The notes: generated by a model not told the origin, from the letters alone. A stretch of 64,000 bases of DNA from Alloprevotella tannerae ATCC 51259 (GCF_000159995.1 NZ_GG700642.1:584395-648394), one strand, 5' to 3'; positions 1 to 9,025 are shown, counted from the stretch's first letter. Numbers and translations: made by a program.

Positions 1-717
1 CTGCGAGCGCAGATACTGCAAACCGGCCAGCGCATCCGCTGCGTTGTCAAACATCGTGGAGCGCGAGGCGTCGCCGGTGCTTTTTCCCGTGCCGCGGTCG
101 TCATAACGCAAACTGGCAATGCCCATTTGCGCCAAGCAGTCGGCTATTACGAGGAAGGGTTTATGGTCAAAAATTTCTTCGTCTCGATTTTGCTGCCCGC
201 TACCGCTGACCATCAAGACTACGGGCACTTTCCGCTTGCCTCCCGTGGCTTGTGGGTAACACAAGGTGCCGGATAACGTTGCCCCGGCCGCAGGGTTTGT
301 AAACGTTACTTCCTTTGTCTCATACGGATATGGGGGCGATGGCTCCTGAGGGCGATAGATGGGCGCCTCGCCGCGCTCTAAATTAAGCGGAAACGCGTAG
401 CCCACTTGACGAAATACGCCTTTCAGCACGCCACCATCAAGCTTGCCGGCATACGCAGCGCCAATCATAGGCACGGAGATGCTCAGCGAGTCGTCAGTAA
501 TCAGATTTACCTCGGCCGGCATCCCCCTCACGCTTTGGTCGGGACTATCTATGGTGCAGACGTCTTTACCCGCCGCATCCTTGCTCACGTGGAGCACGAG
601 GGTTAGTTGCATTCCTTGCACCGAAAGCTTACCGCTCCAAGCGCCCGTCAAGCCTTGAGCCGCCGCCGTAGTTACGAAAAACGGCAGGCATAAGAGCCAA
701 AAAATCTTCTTCAACAT
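1..717 (-). CDS. Secreted alpha/beta hydrolase, 3' part cut by window edge
   Basis: The frame is open from an ATG at 717 to the left edge (239 codons), so the C-terminus lies outside the window. The protein starts with a signal peptide (MLKKIFWLLMPFFVTTAAAQ), then has a beta-rich N-terminal region of about 100 residues, then the start of an alpha/beta hydrolase fold: VVLMVSGSGQQNRDE (oxyanion-hole region) and LRYDDRGTGKSTGD. This arrangement is common in exported Bacteroidota esterase/peptidase-like hydrolases. The nucleophile elbow and catalytic His are not in view, so the substrate cannot be named. It diverges from nusB across a 1.1 kb spacer that holds one of the 21-bp arrays. Confidence 0.85.
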   Translation of the reverse strand, partial: MLKKIFWLLCLPFFVTTAAAQGLTGAWSGKLSVQGMQLTLVLHVSKDAAGKDVCTIDSPDQSVRGMPAEVNLITDDSLSISVPMIGAAYAGKLDGGVLKGVFRQVGYAFPLNLERGEAPIYRPQEPSPPYPYETKEVTFTNPAAGATLSGTLCYPQATGGKRKVPVVLMVSGSGQQNRDEEIFDHKPFLVIADCLAQMGIASLRYDDRGTGKSTGDASRSTMFDNAADALAGLQYLRSQ

Positions 718-1129
718 ATCCTGGTATTTTAATGAAACGCTGCGCTGCGAAGTCCGCTATTTTTATCAACTAAAACCGAGCGATGAACCACCGTCTTCAA
801 TGGTCAGCGTACCGGTTCGCCCCTTGGAGAGGACTTGCACTTATCGTCAACAAAAATAGTCAAACTTCCGGAGAATGCAGGCTGCAACGGGCAACTTTTT
901 GTGCCACTTCTGAAAATTTACAACCCATTTTCTGTTTAAGACGGCTTAGCCTCGGCCGACAATATCTACCTTCTCCTTGGGCAAAGTGCACGGTCGATGG
1001 CTTAGCGCCTTTTATTATTAGAGCAAACAAGCTTTCGCACCTGAAAAACACGTATACTGCATAAGCTGAAAGCAAATCGGCGCGTGCGGCCAACAAATAT
1101 TGCGTTCATTACGCGCCAGCAATTTTTTC

Positions 1130-1213
1130 GTTTGGCGGGAGCAAACAATGGTTTGCCGGCAGCAAACAATGGTTTGGCGGCAGCAAACGATAGTTTGGTG
1201 GGAGCAAACAATG
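1130..1213. repeat. Family 1 tandem array (locus 1a), 4 x 21 bp
   Basis: Four contiguous 21-bp units start at 1130, 1151, 1172 and 1193. Each is GTTTG, seven variable bases rich in G and C (GCGGGAG, CCGGCAG, GCGGCAG, GTGGGAG), CAAAC, then AATG or GATA. GTTTG and CAAAC are inverted half-sites, so every unit has dyad symmetry. The same array recurs at 40956 and 56246. Confidence 0.9.
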
Positions 1214-1770
1214 AGCGAAGGGGATAAAAGCGAAAAACAACGCGTATTTGTCTGTTAGAAAACGAAACAAATAGGGCTAATTATCAAACTATTGCATTTA
1301 AGAGAGAAATGTTTCGTATGCCTACGATGTTCATTTGCAGACTACGCTCAACCCGACAGGCGCACAACTCGATGGCAATGCTGCGCAAGAGCGAGGGGCG
1401 AATCAACAAGCCAATGCGTATCGACTAAAGCGAGCGATCGGCGGATCTGTATTGCAGTCATCACCAACAAATTATGCAACAAATGGGCAGGGAATAGGCA
1501 AGGGCGCTTGCCGGCCTCAGAACTTGGCGCTTCCGCCTAAAGCGCCATAGAAAGAGCCCTTAAGTTTGGTGCGCGCCGCGCCTTAGCCCCGCGCCAACTG
1601 CTGCGCCGGCAGCATCCCGGCCTTCGACACACATTGTTTATATACAACTTCGCTTAAAACTCGGCGACCACAAAGAAGGCGCAAGGAAGCCGCCGCACCC
1701 CCCGCTCCCACTCCGCAGACGCCCCATTACGCCTCGGCGGCAAATAACTTTGGAAAAAGTAGCGGTAAAA

Positions 1771-1802
1771 GTTGAATAAGGCGAGTTTTCTTCGTAATTT
1801 TG
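1771..1802 (+). promoter_or_regulatory. Probable nusB operon promoter
   Basis: A perfect Bacteroidota -7 box (TAATTTTG, 1795-1802) lies 20 bases after GTTG (1771-1774), one mismatch from the -33 TTTG. It ends 39 bases before the chosen nusB start. Confidence 0.45.
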
Positions 1803-1841
1803 CCCCATTATCAACAAGCAACACTTTTCTTAGACGAAAGA

Positions 1842-2771
1842 ATGATTAACCGAGAACTTATTCGGCTGAAAGTGGTTCAGCTGATCTATGCATATTATCA
1901 AAACCCGGGAAAGACAATGGACGTTGCGCTGAAGGAATTAAACTTCAGCTTGTCGAAAGCTCACGAGCTTTATCAATATTTGCTTGGTTTCCTGATCAAT
2001 ATCCGCCAATATGCGGAGAAGAAAGAAGGCATGAGAGCCGCTCGAGCAGAGCGCTTGGGAACGAAAATAGGTAGCAATTCACCCGATAGTCGACTGGCTG
2101 AGAACCAATTCTTGCGCCAACTGGACGAAAACGAGGCCTTGAACGCTTATCGTGAGCACCACGCTGAGTGGGACGATGAGGAACTCTACGTAAAAAAGAT
2201 CTACACGCTCTTTATCGAAAGCGAGATTTTCCAAATGTATATGGACAAAGAAAATTTCGACTACGAGGCAGATCGCGAATTGATTCGCAAACTCTATAAG
2301 ACGTATGTCTGCAACAATGATGAGTTGGTCGATTTTCTGGAAGAGCACAGTCTCTATTGGAATGACGACAAGGACGTTGTAGACAGCTTCGTCTTGAAAA
2401 CCATCAAGCGCTTCACGCCGTCAAGTGGGGAGAAACAGGAGATCTTACCGGAGTATGACACGGAAGACGACCACCAATTCGCGCTGGAACTTTTCCAAAC
2501 GACCATCGAGCGTGGAGATGAAATGCGCGACCTGATCCGCAACAACAGCAAAAACTGGGAATTTGGCCGCTTAGCCTTTATGGACGTAATCATTATGCAG
2601 ATCGCGTTGACGGAAATGCTCACCTTCCCGACGATTCCCTTGAACGTGACGTTTAATGAATACTTAGACATCGCTAAAATCTACAGCACGCCGCGCAGTT
2701 CTTCGTACATCAACGGCCTGCTTGACCACGTTGTGAAGTATCTCCAAGCTGAAAAATTACTTTTAAAATAA
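1842..2771 (+). CDS. nusB: Transcription antitermination factor NusB (long Bacteroidota form)
   Basis: 309 residues from the ATG at 1842 (MINRELIRLKVVQLIYAYYQ). A longer in-frame ATG at 1800 overlaps the promoter and is rejected. The C-terminal ~130 residues are the NusB fold that binds boxA RNA with NusE/S10 during rRNA transcription: WEFGRLAFMDVIIMQIALTE, then FNEYLDIAKIYSTPRSSSYINGLLD. The N-terminal ~170 residues are a charged helical extension typical of Bacteroidota NusB and absent from the ~140-residue E. coli protein. It heads a cluster with yajC 22 bases downstream, then ybbR and coaE, an arrangement I recognise from other Bacteroidales. Confidence 0.95.
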   Translation: MINRELIRLKVVQLIYAYYQNPGKTMDVALKELNFSLSKAHELYQYLLGFLINIRQYAEKKEGMRAARAERLGTKIGSNSPDSRLAENQFLRQLDENEALNAYREHHAEWDDEELYVKKIYTLFIESEIFQMYMDKENFDYEADRELIRKLYKTYVCNNDELVDFLEEHSLYWNDDKDVVDSFVLKTIKRFTPSSGEKQEILPEYDTEDDHQFALELFQTTIERGDEMRDLIRNNSKNWEFGRLAFMDVIIMQIALTEMLTFPTIPLNVTFNEYLDIAKIYSTPRSSSYINGLLDHVVKYLQAEKLLLK

Positions 2772-2793
2772 ACACCCAAACAATATTAAGACT

Positions 2794-3096
2794 ATGAACT
2801 TTATTCCTTTGGCTGCAGCGCAACCGCAAGGGGGCGGCATTCAGATGATCGTGATGCTCGTTGGCTTATTTGCCATCGTATATTTCTTCATGATTCGCCC
2901 GCAAAATAAAAAACAAAAGGAGATTCAGAAATTTCGCAATGCGCTCGAAGTGGGGCAAGACGTCATCACCATTGGCGGCATCCACGGCACAATCAAACGC
3001 ATTGAGGACAACGACATCATTACGCTGAGCGTAAGCACCGGCGTTGAAATCAAATTTGATCGCTCCGCAATTATGCCGAAAGGGCAACCTAAATAA
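2794..3096 (+). CDS. yajC: Preprotein translocase accessory subunit YajC
   Basis: 100 residues, the usual length. One N-terminal membrane helix (IQMIVMLVGLFAIVYFFMIR) is followed by the YajC hallmark RPQNKKQKE and a small cytoplasmic domain (LEVGQDVITIGGIHGTIKRI). YajC associates with SecDF near the SecYEG channel and is dispensable in E. coli. It lies between nusB and ybbR with short gaps on both sides, so co-transcription is likely. Confidence 0.95.
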   Translation: MNFIPLAAAQPQGGGIQMIVMLVGLFAIVYFFMIRPQNKKQKEIQKFRNALEVGQDVITIGGIHGTIKRIEDNDIITLSVSTGVEIKFDRSAIMPKGQPK

Positions 3097-3144
3097 CGCC
3101 AAAGCAAGCCTGCGGCGTTGAAAGCGGGCTGCGCAAACGCACAG

Positions 3145-4158
3145 ATGGAAGAACGATTGAGCAAAAAGCTAAACAGGTGGGCGAAGAAGGGCTTTTCCTT
3201 GATTTGGAACAAGCAATTCTTCACCTTTTTAGTATTTTTGTTCATCAGTTTTGCGTTTTGGGTTTTTACAAACTTGAATGAAACGTACAAACAAGAGTTT
3301 GAGTTTCCCATCAAGTTGGTCAACGTCCCCGAGAATGTTGTTATCACGACCGATATTCCAAAGAGCATTCACGTAAGTCTGCGCGATAAAGGCTTTAATC
3401 TTTTAACTGTTGCGCAAAATAAGGACGAGAGTCCGATTCAAATCAACTTTAGCGACTACACTGACAATTCCGGGCACGGCATAGTCTCGTCTGCTGAGCT
3501 GGCAAAGCTCTTATCGCAACGCCTGCCACAAGGCATGCAAATCATAACTCAACGCCCGCAGCAGGTAGAATTTTATTTTAATTATGGAGAGCGGAAGCGC
3601 GTGCCCGTAGTGGTTAATGGCACGTTTGAAGCTGCGGATCCGTTTTACGTCATGCAAGTGCGCCACGTTCCGGATAGCGTTACGGTTTACGCCGCCCGCA
3701 ATCAGTTGAACGCCATTCGCGCCGCACAGACGGTCCCCTTACGATTAACGGGGCTGACAGACAACACGAAGAAGGCGGTATCCTTTCAGACGGCGCCCGG
3801 CGTGAAGTTTGTCCCCGAGAAGATCAATCTCAACATTATCGTAGACCGCTTGGTGGAGAAGACCGTCCAAGTGCCCGTGCAGCAAGTCAACTTCCCCGCC
3901 TCCAAGACTCTGCGCACCTTTCCTTCAAGCGTGAGCGTCACATTCCAAGTCGGGATGCACCTCTACCGCTCTGTGAATGCCGACCAATTTGTGCTGGTTG
4001 TCAACTACGAAAGTCTGTTAGAAAACCGATCGTCGCGCTACCACCTCTCGTTAAAGTCTGTCCCGCCGGGCGTAAGGCACGTTCGCATTTCCCCGCAAGA
4101 CGTAGATTACGTCATTGAAGACAATCCCGACAGCGACAATAATGGTAACTCCCATTAA
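3145..4158 (+). CDS. YbbR-like domain membrane protein
   Basis: 337 residues from the ATG at 3145 (MEERLSKKLNRW). The longer frame would start at a TTG at 3118 with no support. One N-terminal membrane helix (FFTFLVFLFISFAFWVF) is followed by a periplasmic region with repeated YbbR-type beta domains, for example FPIKLVNVPENVV near residues 60-75 and VPVVVNGTF near 155. YbbR (CdaR) regulates the diadenylate cyclase CdaA in Firmicutes; that role is not established here and no cyclase gene is nearby. The 3' end overlaps coaE by 17 bases, indicating translational coupling. Confidence 0.85.
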   Translation: MEERLSKKLNRWAKKGFSLIWNKQFFTFLVFLFISFAFWVFTNLNETYKQEFEFPIKLVNVPENVVITTDIPKSIHVSLRDKGFNLLTVAQNKDESPIQINFSDYTDNSGHGIVSSAELAKLLSQRLPQGMQIITQRPQQVEFYFNYGERKRVPVVVNGTFEAADPFYVMQVRHVPDSVTVYAARNQLNAIRAAQTVPLRLTGLTDNTKKAVSFQTAPGVKFVPEKINLNIIVDRLVEKTVQVPVQQVNFPASKTLRTFPSSVSVTFQVGMHLYRSVNADQFVLVVNYESLLENRSSRYHLSLKSVPPGVRHVRISPQDVDYVIEDNPDSDNNGNSH

Positions 4159-4717
4159 GCGAGCAATAACCGGAGGCATCGGCAGCGGGAAAAGCTACAT
4201 CTGCCGATTGTTGGAAGAAAAAGGTTTCCCCGTTTTTTATTGCGACGATGAAGCCAAACGCATCATTCGCACAAACTCAGACGTAAGAAAAGCCCTGCAA
4301 GCCTTGGTTGGTGCTGATGTTTATTCGCCAACAGGCGAACTAAACAAGCCCAAGTTGGCAGCCTACATTTGCCAAGGGCCAGCCTATTCAAAACAAGTCG
4401 ATGCCATTGTCCACCCTCTCGTACGCAAGTGCTACCTCGATTGGAATGCACGGCAAAAAGCGCCTATCACGTATATGGAAAGTGCCATTTTGTACGAGTC
4501 TGGCTTTGATGTTTTGGTGGACCAAGTGGTGCTCGTTCACGCTTCCGAAGACACCCGCATCGCCCGCATTATGGATCGCGACAATATAGACCGCACGACG
4601 GCCTTGCGTTGGATCAGTTTGCAAATGCCTGAAGTCGAAAAGTTAAAGCGCGCCGACATTGTTATCGACAACGAACTCAATAGCGCGCCCAATTTAACGC
4701 CGCTCCTCCCCCACTAA
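4142..4717 (+). CDS. coaE: Dephospho-CoA kinase
   Basis: 191 residues, matching the ~200 usual for the family. It catalyses the last step of coenzyme A synthesis, phosphorylating dephospho-CoA on the ribose 3'-OH. P-loop GGIGSGKSY lies near residues 10-18. The CoaE signatures YCDDEAKRI, VDAIVHPLVR and ESAILYESGFD follow, then a lid-like RIARIMDRDNIDR. The ATG at 4142 is chosen because the preceding codons lie deep in ybbR and would only add a non-homologous extension. It ends the nusB cluster. Confidence 0.95.
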   Translation: MVTPIKRAITGGIGSGKSYICRLLEEKGFPVFYCDDEAKRIIRTNSDVRKALQALVGADVYSPTGELNKPKLAAYICQGPAYSKQVDAIVHPLVRKCYLDWNARQKAPITYMESAILYESGFDVLVDQVVLVHASEDTRIARIMDRDNIDRTTALRWISLQMPEVEKLKRADIVIDNELNSAPNLTPLLPH

Positions 4718-5101
4718 AGCGCACGCAAGCCCTGTTCATACTCCCCTTGCGCATCTTCCCCTCCCACACATTATATATATGGTCGCGCATTCAAAGCGGC
4801 AAGCGAAAACGACGAAAGACTATGTCCTTCGTTTGGTTTGATCAAGCCATCGCTACACATAGCCTTGACCTTATTAAAGGCTGTGCAGCCTTGCTCAACC
4901 GTACACAAGTTAGCGCCCTGCCATCTCCAGGTTTTCGACTCCTATCGCTTAATCTTCAGCGAGCGAATTGGAACAAAAATTCTTTGATATTTGACGGCAG
5001 CGCCTGATAATCGATGCCAACAAAAGGCGGGATTTACTTGGCTATCCCTTTATCAAACATTATCTTTGCCGTTACTTTTCAAAAGAAACACAAACAGCAA
5101 A
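4718..5101. other. Intergenic spacer before the DUF5606 gene
   Basis: About 380 bases with no credible ORF, hairpin terminator or array. Only the -7 box at its right end is recognisable. Confidence 0.5.
5061..5068 (+). promoter_or_regulatory. -7 promoter box upstream of the DUF5606 gene
   Basis: TATCTTTG matches the Bacteroidota TAnnTTTG element exactly and lies 33 bases before the ATG at 5102. No good -33 TTTG is seen at the right distance. Confidence 0.35.
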
Positions 5102-5539
5102 ATGAAAGAACAAATATTGGCTATCGCAGGCCGCCCGGGCCTTTTCCGCCTCGTTTCCAGGGGCAGTAACACGTTAATACTTGAAACCCTTGACGAGCAA
5201 AAGCGCCGTTTTCCCGCCGGTTTGCGCGATCGAATCACGGCACTCAGCGATGTTTCAATGTATACAGACGAGGAAGATACGCCTTTAATGAATGTCTTCG
5301 ACAATATTTGCAAAGCGCTTGACGGCAAACCCTCCCTGCTCTCTCCAAAACAAGCATCGGCTGCAGAATTGGCTGAATTTATGGAGCAGGCATTGCCTAA
5401 TTATGACCGCGAACGCGTACATAAATCTGACATTATTAAACTCATACAATGGTATAACATACTGGTTCAGGCCGGCTACAAAGATTTCGTTGATCCGGAG
5501 GAGGCCGCTGAAGCAGTAGAGACGGAGGAAAAAGCTTGA
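5102..5539 (+). CDS. DUF5606 family protein
   Basis: 145 residues from the ATG at 5102 (MKEQILAIAGRPGLFRLVSRG). The opening GRPGLFRL and the following small beta domain (LILETLDEQKRRFPAG) are what I recognise as the Bacteroidota DUF5606 family, whose function is unknown. The C-terminal half is helical and acidic (EEAAEAVETEEKA). No signal peptide or membrane segment, so it is cytoplasmic. Its stop codon shares bases with the TTG start of the next gene, so the two are translationally coupled. An upstream extension to 4991 runs through the promoter and is rejected. Confidence 0.8.
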   Translation: MKEQILAIAGRPGLFRLVSRGSNTLILETLDEQKRRFPAGLRDRITALSDVSMYTDEEDTPLMNVFDNICKALDGKPSLLSPKQASAAELAEFMEQALPNYDRERVHKSDIIKLIQWYNILVQAGYKDFVDPEEAAEAVETEEKA

Positions 5540-6120
5540 AAGCCCCTTTAACGCCGGCAGAATGGTCGCCCAACGTCATCCTGACCGATGCTGATTACCT
5601 CGACCGCGTAACTTTTGACCTGATTGTCAACTTTGAGCGGATGCTGGAACGCCGCATTGAACAGGGCGACTTATGTCGTTGGCTCGATTGCGTGGCTTTA
5701 GACGGCGGACTGCGCCCGGGAAACAACCAAGTGCAGGCCTTCTTTTTGCACGATCCGAGCAAAAAGAAGCTGGACCACTTCCAACCGGCCGTTTTTGCCG
5801 ACGAATTAGACGCTAAGGCCTTCCGCGATAATCTGGGCGAGTTTACGTTGCATAGTTTTCCCGTAGAATCGATTATCACAAAAGGTGAATTGTTCGCGCA
5901 ATCGATTCTTGCGCTCGGCGAAGCTGAAGCTGTGGAGCGCATAATGATTATCGGCGACGTGGAAACCTACGGTCCGCAAATCAAAAACGCCATCGGCCGA
6001 CTGACAAATAAGAACGTAACGCTCTTTGCAATGGAGCCGCAGACCGGCCAAGGCTTTAGTCAGGAAATTTTAGGCTATTCGCTGATGAGCGCTTTGGGAA
6101 TCAGCGGCGACGAACTCTGA
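5536..6120 (+). CDS. Conserved Bacteroidales protein of unknown function (DUF6621-like)
   Basis: 194 residues from a TTG that overlaps the stop of the upstream gene in the pattern TTGA. The protein is soluble, without signal peptide or membrane helix. It has a conserved-looking core (FFLHDPSKKKLDHFQPAVFADELD) and a C-terminal region resembling a small alpha/beta domain (VERIMIIGDVETYGPQIKNA). I associate it from memory with the DUF6621 family found beside DUF5606; that name should be checked. There is no catalytic motif I can assign. Confidence 0.7.
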   Translation: MKAPLTPAEWSPNVILTDADYLDRVTFDLIVNFERMLERRIEQGDLCRWLDCVALDGGLRPGNNQVQAFFLHDPSKKKLDHFQPAVFADELDAKAFRDNLGEFTLHSFPVESIITKGELFAQSILALGEAEAVERIMIIGDVETYGPQIKNAIGRLTNKNVTLFAMEPQTGQGFSQEILGYSLMSALGISGDEL

Positions 6121-6236
6121 AACAAACAGCAATAAGCGGCAATTTGGCCGCCTAAGACCCCGACTTAGCGGCAGCCAAAGCCTACCGCCGCTTACCAATC
6201 ATCATCCGACAGACATCAACAACAATCAATTATAAA

Positions 6237-7430
6237 ATGGGAAGAGTACTCATAATCGGCGCAGGCGGTGTAGCCACCGTTGCAGCTCACAAGGTAGTAA
6301 AAAACGCAGACGTTTTCAGCGACATTATGATAGCCAGCCGGACGCAATCTAAATGTGATGACATCGTCCGTGCAATTGGCAATCCGAAAATCAAGACGGC
6401 GCGCGTCGACGCTGATAATATCGACGAACTCGTGCGCCTTTTTGACGAGTTTAGACCTGATTTGGTGATGAACCTCGCCTTACCTTATCAAGACCTAACC
6501 ATCATGGAGGCTTGCCTACGTCACGGTTGCAGCTATCTTGATACGGCCAATTACGAGCCAAAAGACGAAGCCCATTTCGAATATAGCTGGCAGTGGGCCT
6601 ACAAAGAGCGCTTCGAGGCTGCCGGACTCACGGCTATTTTGGGCTGCGGCTTTGACCCGGGCGTGACGAGCATATTTACAGCCTACGCCGCAAAGCATTA
6701 TTTCGACGAGATACAATACTTAGACATCGTCGATTGTAATGCCGGCGACCATCACAAGGCTTTCGCGACCAACTTCAATCCGGAGATCAACATCCGCGAG
6801 ATTACGCAAAAGGGACTCTTTTGGGAAGACGGTCAATGGCGCGAAACCGAGCCATTAGAGATCCACAAAACGCTCAATTATCCTAACATCGGGCCCAAAG
6901 AGAGCTATTTGCTGCACCACGAGGAGTTGGAAAGCCTCGTTAAGAACTATCCGACGATTCGCCGCGCACGGTTCTGGATGACTTTCGGCCAAGAATACTT
7001 GACGCACCTCCGAGTTATTCAAAACATCGGTATGGCCAGCATCAAGCCGATCAATTATAACGGTATGGAAATTGTACCGCTGCAATTTCTCAAGGCAGTA
7101 TTGCCCAACCCGCAAGAGCTTGGCGAAAACTACGAAGGAGAAACCAGCATCGGTTGTCGCATTCGCGGCTTGAAAGACGGCAAGGAGCAGACCTATTATA
7201 TCTACAATAATTGCTCACATCAAGCGGCCTATGAAGAAACGGGCATGCAGGGCGTAAGTTATACCACGGGCGTGCCGGCTTGCATTGGAGCGCGATTGTT
7301 TATGTTAGGCGAATGGAAGCGTCCGGGCGTATGGAACGTCGAGGAGTTTGATCCCGACAACTTTATGGCCGAACTTAACAAACAGGGCTTGCCTTGGCAC
7401 GAAATCTTCAACCAGGATCTCGAACTCTAA
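6237..7430 (+). CDS. Saccharopine dehydrogenase-family protein, probable carboxynorspermidine dehydrogenase
   Basis: 397 residues. An N-terminal Rossmann fold with GRVLIIGAGGVATVAAHK (residues 2-19) binds NAD(P)H. The central and C-terminal parts match the LYS9/carboxynorspermidine synthase family, with GCGFDPGVTSIFTAYA and CSHQAAYEETGMQGVSYTTGVPA. In this pathway L-aspartate semialdehyde and a diamine (putrescine or diaminopropane) are reductively condensed to carboxy(nor)spermidine, which a decarboxylase (NspC) converts to (nor)spermidine. No decarboxylase gene lies in the window. Lysine metabolism is the less likely alternative. A strong hairpin terminator follows at 7487. Confidence 0.85.
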   Translation: MGRVLIIGAGGVATVAAHKVVKNADVFSDIMIASRTQSKCDDIVRAIGNPKIKTARVDADNIDELVRLFDEFRPDLVMNLALPYQDLTIMEACLRHGCSYLDTANYEPKDEAHFEYSWQWAYKERFEAAGLTAILGCGFDPGVTSIFTAYAAKHYFDEIQYLDIVDCNAGDHHKAFATNFNPEINIREITQKGLFWEDGQWRETEPLEIHKTLNYPNIGPKESYLLHHEELESLVKNYPTIRRARFWMTFGQEYLTHLRVIQNIGMASIKPINYNGMEIVPLQFLKAVLPNPQELGENYEGETSIGCRIRGLKDGKEQTYYIYNNCSHQAAYEETGMQGVSYTTGVPACIGARLFMLGEWKRPGVWNVEEFDPDNFMAELNKQGLPWHEIFNQDLEL

Positions 7431-7486
7431 AAACGCGCTTCGACTCTTCTCGTTCCCAATCAGGAGGAAGCGTATAAATAAAACAA

Positions 7487-7525
7487 CGGGCGATAAGTAC
7501 TTTTGCTCCACTTATCGCCCGCTTT
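7487..7525 (+). terminator. Intrinsic terminator
   Basis: CGGGCGATAAGT (7487-7498) pairs perfectly with ACTTATCGCCCG (7510-7521) around an 11-base loop, followed by CTTT. It ends the saccharopine-dehydrogenase-type transcript and may also stop the converging minus-strand gene. Confidence 0.75.
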
Positions 7526-7574
7526 GCGTAACTGCAAACGCAATTGGGGATCACCCGCTACCTGTTACATCGTC

Positions 7575-8162
7575 TTACAAGTCGTCTATAACCGGCGCAT
7601 AGACCGTCCCATAATTGATCTCGTCAATATAGCTAAGCAAAACATAGCAGTTCTCCGTACCGTAATGTACTATTTGAAGCAGAATCCTCCCTTTAGAAGG
7701 TCGGAAGATAGAAAAATACTTGCATTGATCAAACCTTACTTTGTATATCCTATCTTCATCTGTTTTCGGCGCCGTGCTTCCCTCAAACATCTCCGTAGTT
7801 TCGTGCGGCTCCCCATACTTTGTAGTAAGCATAGATTTTAGATTGCTGTAATCTCCTTCCAATTCCCTCCAAGAATTTCTGCTTGGAAAGGCAACGCTCA
7901 CTGAAGATACAGTGTTTCTATTTTTCGAAGAACTCACCGTAATCGAGCAATCTCTATAACCGGCAAAGCTACCGGTAAGAAGAACCCCGTCCCTATCGGT
8001 TTGCGTCACAGTCAACCCTTTCTGCTTCAAACGTCGCGCAAACGACTCCGGCGTTCCGGCAATCGGCACGCCCTTAAATCTAAGATGTTCTGACGCAGAT
8101 TGGCCCCAAACGGTAACAGCCATTACCGCGGCCACGAATGCTAACAAGTACTTCTTCATCAT
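7575..8162 (-). CDS. Secreted protein of unknown function
   Basis: 195 residues with a clear signal peptide (MMKKYLLAFVAAVMAVTVWG, cleavage probably before QSASEH), so it is exported to the periplasm or outer membrane. The mature part begins LRFKGVPIAGTPESFARRLKQKG, a pattern common in small Bacteroidota exported proteins that begin with a short 'target' strand and a helix. It continues as alternating beta strands, with a central KSMLTTKYGEPHETTE. No enzyme motif is visible and I cannot name the family. It stands alone between a convergent dehydrogenase gene and a divergent spacer. Confidence 0.75.
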   Translation of the reverse strand: MMKKYLLAFVAAVMAVTVWGQSASEHLRFKGVPIAGTPESFARRLKQKGLTVTQTDRDGVLLTGSFAGYRDCSITVSSSKNRNTVSSVSVAFPSRNSWRELEGDYSNLKSMLTTKYGEPHETTEMFEGSTAPKTDEDRIYKVRFDQCKYFSIFRPSKGRILLQIVHYGTENCYVLLSYIDEINYGTVYAPVIDDL

Positions 8163-8432
8163 GGTCTGTATTGTTTTAAATTAATAGTAATCCATAAAGC
8201 ATCTTTCAGCATACTCCTCTTTTTTTCTACTGCCGATCTCGTATGTCGATTGCGTAGGAAGCGATAAAAGATGAGACAAAAATAGGCCTTTTTATATCAA
8301 GGCGCTTCATTGCGTACAAAATTCCCTGATAAAGTGCTCCGTATTATGCATTTTTATATTTACAATGCCTTATTTTCACGCTCTTTGATTCTCTTTTTTA
8401 ACAACTCGCGTTCCCATTATCTCTGTTTACTC

Positions 8433-8526
8433 TCGTGAGACGAAACCTTTTTCATCACGAGCGTAAACCTTTTTCATCACGAGCGTAAACCTTTTTTATC
8501 ACGAGCGTAAGCCTTTTTTATCACGA
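8433..8526. repeat. Family 2 tandem array (locus 2a), 4 x 22 bp
   Basis: Units start at 8433, 8455, 8477 and 8499, with a fifth TCACGA box at 8521. Each unit is TCACGA (TCGTGA in the first), then GCGTAAACC or close variants, then a run of five or six T and CA or TA. Spacing is exactly 22 bases throughout. Confidence 0.9.
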
Positions 8527-8958
8527 TAACAAATGGTGCGGATGGGAAACCATCGTATGTCAATCGGTTGTTCGGCAAACAAAGAGGCGATTTACAAGGA
8601 CGGAATTAGGGCCACTTTCATTGAGATCCAATCATCGAATCTCGACGAAAGAGCTGTCCTCGAACTTGCTCCATTCCGGGGCGCGCGGTTCAGAGGTGGA
8701 ATAAACAATGGCTCAATCCGTCCCTTCCAAAAACTAAGTTTTGGGGGCTTATTTACAGACAAGGAACAGAAAATTCCCGGCATGGACTACTCAAAAATAA
8801 AAGACGATGGGGCTGTTTGCAACAAAAGAGGTTGGAATTTTAACCTCGCGCTTCCCGACTACAATCTCCTTAAGCGTCATTTGCGACCGAGAGAGATAGA
8901 AAAAGAAAGTAAAGCAATCGCCAACTTGCCGAAAAGCACGAAGAGAGGGCGCAGAGCA

Positions 8959-8990
8959 GTTGTCGTTTTGCCGTTTATTAGTTAGTTTTG
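8959..8990 (+). promoter_or_regulatory. Probable promoter of the RNR-like gene
   Basis: TAGTTTTG (8983-8990) matches the TAnnTTTG -7 box. GTTG (8959-8962) lies 20 bases before it, one mismatch from TTTG. It ends 35 bases before the GTG start at 9026. Confidence 0.4.
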
Positions 8991-9025
8991 CAGTATCAAT
9001 ATATTATGTCACCAATTGGTCGATC

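Larger units (their letters stand above)
718..1841. other. Gene-free divergent spacer
   Basis: No convincing gene is present: the short ORFs in all frames are under 95 codons and have no recognisable motif. It holds the four-unit GTTTG array at 1130-1213 and, at its right end, the nusB promoter. The remainder (about 1220-1770) shows nothing I can identify. Confidence 0.6.
8163..9025. other. Divergent spacer with a TCACGA array
   Basis: About 860 bases. It contains the 4 x 22 bp array at 8433 and, near its right end, a promoter-like element. A 150-codon ORF (8533-8985) starts 12 bases after the array but has no recognisable motif, so I do not call it a gene. Confidence 0.55.

Noticed and set aside
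1292-1550. Two overlapping short ORFs after the locus 1a array
   Set aside because: Both are under 85 codons, lack motifs and have no promoter or ribosome-binding context.
4767-4796. Similarity of the TATATATGGTCGCGC stretch to sequence near 17350-17378
   Set aside because: Only GGTCGCGC and an AT run are shared; too little to call a repeat family.
4747-5007. 86-codon ORF between coaE and the DUF5606 gene
   Set aside because: No motif, and it does not resemble a protein from either flanking family.
8433-8526. CRISPR array interpretation of the short tandem arrays
   Set aside because: Units are contiguous 21-22 bp repeats with no unique spacers of constant length, and no cas genes are present.
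8533-8985. 150-codon ORF directly after the locus 2a array
   Set aside because: No recognisable motif, no signal peptide, basic and low-similarity composition, and its 3' end runs into the promoter of the RNR-like gene. It may be chance.
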